Assembly (NCBI GenBank): GCA_947168625.1
Contig: CAMVMQ010000029.1
Span: 1-10,053, forward strand
Source: an uncultured Caryophanales bacterium
GTDB taxonomy: Bacteria; Bacillota_I; Bacilli_A; RF39; UBA660
Reading direction: 5' to 3'
DNA length: 10,053 bases
Shown: in pieces, positions 5,861-10,053 of the stretch
Position numbering within the stretch: the stretch's first letter is position 1
How the letters are laid out: each line of letters opens with the position of its first letter
The notes under the pieces: model-generated
What the model saw: only the letters and a program-made list of their open reading frames with translations
The model's database searches: none
What the model was told of the DNA's origin: nothing
Program-made: the position numbers and the translations under genes

Positions 5861-7741
5861 TTATTTACTTGCCATTATATCACACATAAGATTACTTAAC
5901 TCAGTAGGATTATCAATAGGAAGACCCTCAATTAATCTTGCTTCATAATAAATAACCTTTGTGTATTTCTCAAATTCTTCTTTATTAGTCTTAAATAATT
6001 CTTTTAATTTATTACTAATTTTATGATTAATATTAATCTTTAAGACTTCACTAGCACTAATCTTCTCATCTGTAGGCATAGCATTAATTACTTTTTCCAT
6101 TGAAGTAGATACTTCGCCTTCAGATACTAAACATACTGGATGAGACTTTAATTCATTAGTAAATTTAACATCTTTAACATTATCTTTAAGAATGTCTTTC
6201 ATCTTATCAAGAAGTTCTTTACTTTCATCATTTTCTTTCTTTATTTCTTCCTTCTCTTCTTCCGTGGAAATATCTCCTTGATCACTAGATACATTTATAA
6301 ATGTCTTATCATTATAAGTACCTATTGTCTTAAGAGCAAATTCGTCTACATATTCAGTTAAATATAATACTTCATATTTATCCTTTACTCTTTCTACTTG
6401 AGGAAGCATATCAATCTTATCTACAGATTCACCACAAGCATAATAAATATTTTTATCTTCTTCCTTTAACTTATCTGTATATTCTTTTAAAGTAATATTC
6501 TTTTTTTCTTTAGAAGAATAAAACATAAGTAAATCAGATAATTTATCTTTATTAATACCATAATCATTATAGATACCAAACTTAAGCTGCATACCAAAAG
6601 CTTTATAGAACTGTTCATATTTATCTCTATCTTCATTTAACATATCAATAAGTTCTTTCTTTATCTTACCTTCAATACTTTTAGCAATAAGTTTAATATT
6701 TTTATCATCTTGAAGAGTTTCACGCGATATATTAAGAGGTATATCATCTGTATCAATAACACCTTTAATAAAACTATAATAATCAGGAAGTAAATCACTT
6801 GCTTTATCCATAATTAATACACCATTAGTATATAATTCTAAGCCCTTTTCGTAATCTTTCATATAATAGTTATATGGTGCATGACTAGGTATATAAAGTA
6901 GTGCTGTATAATTAACATTACCTTCAATATTAAAGTGCATTACTTTAAGAGGCTTATCATAATCATAAAATTTATCACTATAAAAGTTATTATAATCTTC
7001 TTCCTTAATTTTTTTCTTATCTTTCTTCCATAGAGGCATCATGCTATTTAAAGTCTCTAATTCAGTATATTCTTCATACTCATCAGAATCCTCTTTTTTA
7101 CGATTATTCGTAACTTCCATCTTAATAGGATAACTAATATAATCAGAGTATTTCTTAATAATATTTCTAAGCCTATATTCATCTAAATAATCACTATATT
7201 TAATATCATCAGTATCATCTTTTAAATACAATGTAATCGTAGTACCAATATCCTTTTTAGTTCCCTCAGAAATAGTATAACCATCAGTTCCTTCACTTTC
7301 CCAAATATAAGATTTATCATTCTTATAGGAATGTGATTCAACAGTAACTTTTTTACTCACCATAAATGCTGAATAAAACCCTACTCCAAACTGACCAATA
7401 ATGTTAACATCTTTCTTACCATCATTTTCTTCTTTAAAATGAAGAGAACCGGACTCTGCTATAACTCCTAAATTATTTTCAAGTTCTTCTTCAGTCATAC
7501 CACATCCTGTATCACTAATAGTTAGAGTTCTTTTATCTTTATCTCTATCTATTCTTATTTCCATATCACTTTTTTTATATTTAATGCTCTTATCAGTTAG
7601 TGACATAAATGATAATTTATCTATGGCATCACTAGCATTAGAAATAAGTTCTCTTAAGAATATCTCTTTATTCGTATAGATAGAATTAATCATCAAATCT
7701 AACACTCTTTTACTCTCTGTCTTAAATTCTTTCTTCTTCAT
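5861..7741 (-). CDS. htpG: Molecular chaperone HtpG (Hsp90)
   Basis: HtpG is the bacterial Hsp90: a dimeric, ATP-driven cytosolic chaperone that acts on partly folded clients, usually after DnaK. The 626-aa length is normal. The N-terminal GHKL ATPase domain is intact: Glu31 and Asn35 in LRELISNASDAIDKL, DTGCGM around residue 77, and the lid glycines in IGQFGVGFYSAFMV (115-128). The middle domain carries LNISRETLQ, whose Arg contacts the ATP gamma-phosphate. The C-terminal dimerisation part ends in IMASK, without the eukaryotic MEEVD tail, as expected in bacteria. A lysine/glutamate-rich stretch (about 495-520) separates middle and C-terminal parts. AAGG lies about 9 nt upstream of the ATG. 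It is the first gene of a two-gene heat-shock operon with hsp20, controlled by a CIRCE-overlapped promoter. Confidence 0.97.
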   Translation of the reverse strand: MKKKEFKTESKRVLDLMINSIYTNKEIFLRELISNASDAIDKLSFMSLTDKSIKYKKSDMEIRIDRDKDKRTLTISDTGCGMTEEELENNLGVIAESGSLHFKEENDGKKDVNIIGQFGVGFYSAFMVSKKVTVESHSYKNDKSYIWESEGTDGYTISEGTKKDIGTTITLYLKDDTDDIKYSDYLDEYRLRNIIKKYSDYISYPIKMEVTNNRKKEDSDEYEEYTELETLNSMMPLWKKDKKKIKEEDYNNFYSDKFYDYDKPLKVMHFNIEGNVNYTALLYIPSHAPYNYYMKDYEKGLELYTNGVLIMDKASDLLPDYYSFIKGVIDTDDIPLNISRETLQDDKNIKLIAKSIEGKIKKELIDMLNEDRDKYEQFYKAFGMQLKFGIYNDYGINKDKLSDLLMFYSSKEKKNITLKEYTDKLKEEDKNIYYACGESVDKIDMLPQVERVKDKYEVLYLTEYVDEFALKTIGTYNDKTFINVSSDQGDISTEEEKEEIKKENDESKELLDKMKDILKDNVKDVKFTNELKSHPVCLVSEGEVSTSMEKVINAMPTDEKISASEVLKININHKISNKLKELFKTNKEEFEKYTKVIYYEARLIEGLPIDNPTELSNLMCDIMASK

Positions 7742-7772
7742 TTTATTATTCCTTCTTTCATCTTACACACTA

Positions 7773-7800
7773 ATTATATCACTATTTTAGCAATTGTCAA
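7773..7800 (-). promoter_or_regulatory. Sigma-A promoter of htpG-hsp20
   Basis: On the minus strand, -35 TTGACA (7795-7800), a 16-bp spacer and -10 TATAAT (7773-7778) preceded by TGA, an extended -10. Both boxes are perfect, suggesting a strong promoter held down by a repressor. The start near 7766 gives a leader of about 25 nt. Confidence 0.85.
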
Positions 7801-7813
7801 TATAGATTGCTAA
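7787..7813 (-). promoter_or_regulatory. CIRCE operator (HrcA binding site)
   Basis: The inverted repeat TTAGCAATT - 9 nt - GATTGCTAA matches the CIRCE consensus TTAGCACTC-N9-GAGTGCTAA at 15 of 18 arm positions with the exact 9-bp spacing. It covers the -35 box and much of the spacer, so bound HrcA would block RNA polymerase. This implies heat induction of htpG and hsp20 through HrcA; hrcA is not in the window. Confidence 0.83.
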
Positions 7814-7821
7814 TTTTTTAT

Positions 7822-7853
7822 AAAAAAAAGAAACTTACTTAGTTTCTTTTTTT
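7822..7853 (-). terminator. Intrinsic terminator of the 28-aa-repeat gene
   Basis: A 13-bp stem (7823-7835 with 7841-7853) and a 5-nt loop end in a T tract on the minus strand. The gene's TAA (7839-7841) lies in the loop and stem, and the 5' arm encodes the last residues (KKRN). It lies 9 bp from the CIRCE element, isolating the heat-shock operon. Confidence 0.85.
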
Positions 7854-8924
7854 AGTTCGTAGTTTTTTCTTTGTATTAATTAAATTAGATTTATTTTCTT
7901 GATATTTAATAAAATTAGGATTATTAATTAACGAATAAAATAATTCTAAGTAAAAAATATCTTCCACTAAAGCTTCTGAAATATCTTTAAATCTTTCTTT
8001 ACCTACTAATAAAGTAAAGTAGAATATATATTCACAGTTATAAGTCTTTAGTACAGCGTCAAATAATCTATTTATATTAGCTCCTCTAACATCTCTTGCA
8101 AACTTATAAATAAATTCAGCATTATTTGTTTTGATTATAGCATTTTCTAAATTTAATATATTAGCTTCTTTTATATCTCTTGCAAACATATAAATATATT
8201 CTGGTTCATTTATTCTAATAATACTCTTTTCTAGGTTTAATATATTAGCTCTCTTTACATCTTTTGCAAATAAATATATGTATAAACTATTCTTAATACT
8301 AATAATAGCTTTTTCTAATTTAGAAATATCTACATTATCAATATCCCTTCCATATAACCAAATATATTCGGGTTCTTTAGTATTTATTAAAGCATTAACT
8401 AAATCTTCATCAGTATATTTTATATTCTTACTAAAATTATATATATCTTTAGACTTTTTTCCTTCAATAATAACCCTTCTTAAAATATTAAATCCATCTT
8501 GAACAAAATCAATAAAATTATTAATATATTTATAATTATTAATTTCAACTAATTTCCTAGCTAACCTTTCTTTATTACAATTCTTTATAGTTTGAGCAAA
8601 TAAAACAATATATTCTGGTTTATTGCTTTTTATAATAGCATTTTCTAATTTATTAATATTAGCTCTCTTTACATCTTTAGCAAACTTTAATATATATTCT
8701 AAATTATTTAACTTAATTATTTCATCAGTAAGTAAATCTAAATCTAATCCCTTAACATATCTAGCAGCCTTATATATTATTTCAGGACTATGCATATTAA
8801 TTAGTTCATTTTGAAGAATATCTTTAAACACTAAGTTATTTTCAATTAAGGAGCTAATAGTATTATCTTTACTAGTATTTAAGTTTTCAATTAAATTCTT
8901 AATATTATTACTTCTTTTATCCAT
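7839..8924 (-). CDS. Protein of ten tandem 28-residue helical repeats, unknown function
   Basis: The 361-aa protein consists almost wholly of tandem repeats beginning at residues 48, 76, 104, 132, 159, 186, 214, 242, 270 and 298, with spacings of 28 or 27. The unit pattern is E-Y-I-x-x-F-A-[KR]-D-[VI]-K-x-A-N-I-x-x-L-E-x-A-I-I-x-[TI]-N-x-P, most likely two short helices per unit forming an alpha-solenoid. The clearest copies are EYILKFAKDVKRANINKLE and EYIYMFARDIKEANILNLE. Repeats 3-5 are more diverged. The N-terminus (1-47) is a polar cap and the C-terminus a lysine-rich tail made by the terminator. It has no signal peptide, membrane segment or enzyme motif. Such solenoids usually bind proteins or nucleic acids; no role can be assigned. 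GAGGG lies 7 nt before the ATG, and the promoter is perfect consensus, so expression may be high. Confidence 0.85.
   Translation of the reverse strand: MDKRSNNIKNLIENLNTSKDNTISSLIENNLVFKDILQNELINMHSPEIIYKAARYVKGLDLDLLTDEIIKLNNLEYILKFAKDVKRANINKLENAIIKSNKPEYIVLFAQTIKNCNKERLARKLVEINNYKYINNFIDFVQDGFNILRRVIIEGKKSKDIYNFSKNIKYTDEDLVNALINTKEPEYIWLYGRDIDNVDISKLEKAIISIKNSLYIYLFAKDVKRANILNLEKSIIRINEPEYIYMFARDIKEANILNLENAIIKTNNAEFIYKFARDVRGANINRLFDAVLKTYNCEYIFYFTLLVGKERFKDISEALVEDIFYLELFYSLINNPNFIKYQENKSNLINTKKKLRTKKRN
7952..8783 (-). repeat. 84-bp tandem coding repeat (about 10 units)
   Basis: The 28-aa repeats are visible in DNA as units of about 84 bp. The stretch coding FAKDVKRANI is nearly identical at about 8648-8683 and 8237-8272 and recognisable at about 8152-8190 and 8070-8104. 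This indicates growth by unit duplication. It is coding and lacks the short repeats and unique spacers of a CRISPR array. Confidence 0.7.
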
Positions 8925-8949
8925 AATATTTCCCTCTTTTCGACAATAT

Positions 8950-8978
8950 ATTATACTTCAATAAATATACTCTGTCAA
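8950..8978 (-). promoter_or_regulatory. Perfect-consensus sigma-A promoter of the repeat-protein gene
   Basis: On the minus strand, -35 TTGACA (8973-8978), a 17-bp spacer and -10 TATAAT (8950-8955): all 12 consensus bases at ideal spacing. The -35 begins 4 bp after the stop of the 202-aa gene. No terminator separates the two genes. Confidence 0.88.
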
Positions 8979-8982
8979 TTTT

Positions 8983-9591
8983 TTATCTTAATCTTTTTAA
9001 TACCTTTTCCTTATTTATTTCTCTCTTAGATATTACATCATAAAGAGGTAAATCATACTCTAATAATAATTCTGATAGAGAAGATAATATCTTTAATAAC
9101 ATCTCTATATTAGTATAATAATAATTATCTGGATACATTCTAACTAACTCTCTAAGTGAGTATGATACTCCTAGTATATGTTCTGAAGGTATATGTTTAT
9201 ATACTTGATAAATTCCTTTCCAAAGACTACTAGTATCTCTATTCTTAATACCACCATTTAATAATTTCTTAATATAAGAATCATCATTACTAACAGCATT
9301 AACTTTATTATCAATAATAAAATTAGGATAGATAATCATCTGATGATAAGCACTAAATATATCTTCACTATATTTACTTAAATAAATATAATCATATAAT
9401 TTATTATCATTCTTCTTATTATCTTTTAATTCTAACATTCTAGGAGAATATATACCATCTTCAATTATTTTCTTATACTTATCATAATCATATTCACTAC
9501 CATGATAATAAAACTTATCACTAATATTTGCTTCTTTATCTTCAACATCCTTAATAATTCTAAATATCTCATTATCATCTATTTCTCTCAT
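8983..9591 (-). CDS. 202-aa protein with weak ADP-ribosyltransferase-like motifs
   Basis: I do not recognise a close family. The first half has an order of motifs seen in the ADP-ribosyltransferase/PARP-like fold: YYHGS (His30-Gly31-Ser32), then KKIIEDGIYSP (the usual 'IlxxGI' after the first strand), then DYIYLSKYSEDIFSAY (the usual 'vYLS.....A' strand and helix), and later HIPSEHILGVSY (133-144), like the 'iP...IlgI' strand of such domains. No catalytic glutamate can be placed with confidence, so activity may be absent. The C-terminal 60 residues are probably helical. There is no signal peptide, so it is cytosolic. GAGG lies 5 nt before the ATG. The repeat-protein gene follows 58 bp later without a terminator, so partial co-transcription is possible. 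Confidence 0.7.
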   Translation of the reverse strand: MREIDDNEIFRIIKDVEDKEANISDKFYYHGSEYDYDKYKKIIEDGIYSPRMLELKDNKKNDNKLYDYIYLSKYSEDIFSAYHQMIIYPNFIIDNKVNAVSNDDSYIKKLLNGGIKNRDTSSLWKGIYQVYKHIPSEHILGVSYSLRELVRMYPDNYYYTNIEMLLKILSSLSELLLEYDLPLYDVISKREINKEKVLKRLR

Positions 9592-9620
9592 ATTAACCTC
9601 TCTTCTAAACGCACTATATT

Positions 9621-9649
9621 ATTATATCATAACTAATTAAAAATAATAA
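9621..9649 (-). promoter_or_regulatory. Promoter of the 202-aa gene (extended -10)
   Basis: On the minus strand a perfect -10 TATAAT (9621-9626) is preceded by TGA, giving an extended -10. The -35 at 17-bp spacing is weak (TTATTA, 9644-9649) and sits in the 3' arm of the long palindrome. The start near 9614 leaves a leader of about 22 nt. Confidence 0.65.
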
Positions 9650-9682
9650 TACTATTTAAGTATTTTATAGTATTATTATTTT
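9640..9682. repeat. 16-bp AT-rich inverted repeat with 11-nt loop
   Basis: Arms 9640-9655 and 9667-9682 are perfectly complementary around an 11-nt loop, and nearly all pairs are A-T. It lies between the rplQ terminator and the promoter of the 202-aa gene. On the minus strand the 3' arm ends in a T-rich run, so it could be a back-up terminator of the ribosomal-protein operon. It could instead be an operator or cruciform-forming site. Confidence 0.6.
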
Positions 9683-9701
9683 CTTTCTATCATTATACAA
9701 G

Positions 9702-9726
9702 AAAAGAAGATATAATTTATATCTTC
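9702..9726 (-). terminator. Intrinsic terminator after rplQ
   Basis: A 9-bp stem (9706-9714 with 9718-9726) and 3-nt loop are followed on the minus strand by TTTTCTTG. It begins 9 bp after the rplQ stop and probably ends a ribosomal-protein operon that lies to the right. Confidence 0.75.
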
Positions 9727-9735
9727 CCTTAATAA

Positions 9736-10053
9736 CTAAACTAATTCTAAGATAACTTCTAGAGCACTATCTCCTTTTCTTTCAGTCATCTTAATTATTC
9801 TTGTATAACCACCATTACGATCTTTATATCTTGGTGCTAATTCATTAAATACCTTCTCTACTGATTTTTTATCATTTTCTAAGAAGGCTAAAGCAAGTCT
9901 TCTTGATACTAGAGTACCTTTTTTACCATAAGTTATCATTTTATCAAAGCTTTTTCTTACTTCTTTAGCTCTAGTTTCAGTAGTAACTATTCTTTCATGT
10001 TCAATAAGTTGTTTTGTTAAAGTAGCTAACATACTTCTTCTATGTCTTGTTTC
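9736..10053 (-). CDS. rplQ: 50S ribosomal protein L17, 5' end outside window
   Basis: L17 is a structural protein of the large ribosomal subunit near the exit tunnel. The frame is open to the right edge (106 codons), and the residues before the first internal Met, ETRHRRSM, match the family's N-terminal GRxxxHRxAML region. The apparent ATG at 10032 is therefore internal and the real start lies about 12 residues beyond the window. Visible family motifs include LTKQLIEHERIVTTETRAKEVR, RRLALAFL and the C-terminal APRYKDRNGGYTRIIKM with ERKGDSALEVILELV. The family commonly ends at this point, so the C-terminus is complete. In most Firmicutes rplQ closes the rpsM-rpsK-rpoA-rplQ operon, and the terminator right after it fits that. 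Confidence 0.97.
   Translation of the reverse strand, partial: ETRHRRSMLATLTKQLIEHERIVTTETRAKEVRKSFDKMITYGKKGTLVSRRLALAFLENDKKSVEKVFNELAPRYKDRNGGYTRIIKMTERKGDSALEVILELV

Noticed and set aside
7952..8783. CRISPR array
   Set aside because: The periodic repeats are about 84 bp, imperfect throughout and in one reading frame; there are no unique spacers between identical short repeats.
9692..9697. Additional promoter from a TATAAT after the rplQ terminator
   Set aside because: No acceptable -35 lies 16-18 bp upstream, and a TATAAT is expected by chance in such AT-rich sequence.
9736..10032. A complete short L17 starting at 10032
   Set aside because: Conserved family residues continue upstream in frame to the window edge, so this Met is internal.

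Overview
The window is a compact, very AT-rich bacterial segment with every supportable gene on the minus strand. It looks like chromosome from a low-GC Bacilli/Mollicutes-type Firmicute, possibly an uncultured gut lineage. The evidence is ribosomal protein L17, NAD-dependent ligase, HtpG and Hsp20 in Firmicute form, the Bacillus-type YlbD/YlbE pair, a CIRCE heat-shock operator, and near-consensus sigma-A promoters. The standard code (TGA = stop) fits best: conserved genes use TGG for Trp, and ylbE ends in TGA directly before the promoter and ribosome site of mscL. The exact lineage is inference.

Read in the direction of transcription (right to left): the end of rplQ with its terminator; a 202-aa protein with weak ADP-ribosyltransferase-like motifs; a 361-aa protein built from about ten 28-residue helical repeats; htpG and an hsp20 gene, together behind a CIRCE-overlapped promoter; a 253-aa protein of unknown function ending in a beta-clamp-binding-like peptide; ligA; ylbD and ylbE, overlapping by one base; mscL with a small unknown gene one base behind it; and a signal-anchored BspA-like (DUF285) surface protein running off the left edge. 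No stretch over 300 bases lacks a gene.

The regulatory layout is unusually economical. Five genes end inside their own intrinsic terminator hairpin. At two junctions (orf253/ligA and ligA/ylbD) the 3' arm of that hairpin also carries the -35 box of the next gene. Predicted leaders of ligA and ylbD are only about 10 nt. These patterns correct three starts (ligA, orf253, hsp20), where the longest reading frame is not the likely protein.

The heat-shock pair makes clear sense as a unit: HtpG and Hsp20 are both chaperones and share one HrcA-type operator. The most novel candidates are the ART-like protein, the 28-aa repeat protein and the clamp-motif protein next to ligA. None can be assigned a firm function from sequence alone, and I found no convincing complete new defence or mobile system.
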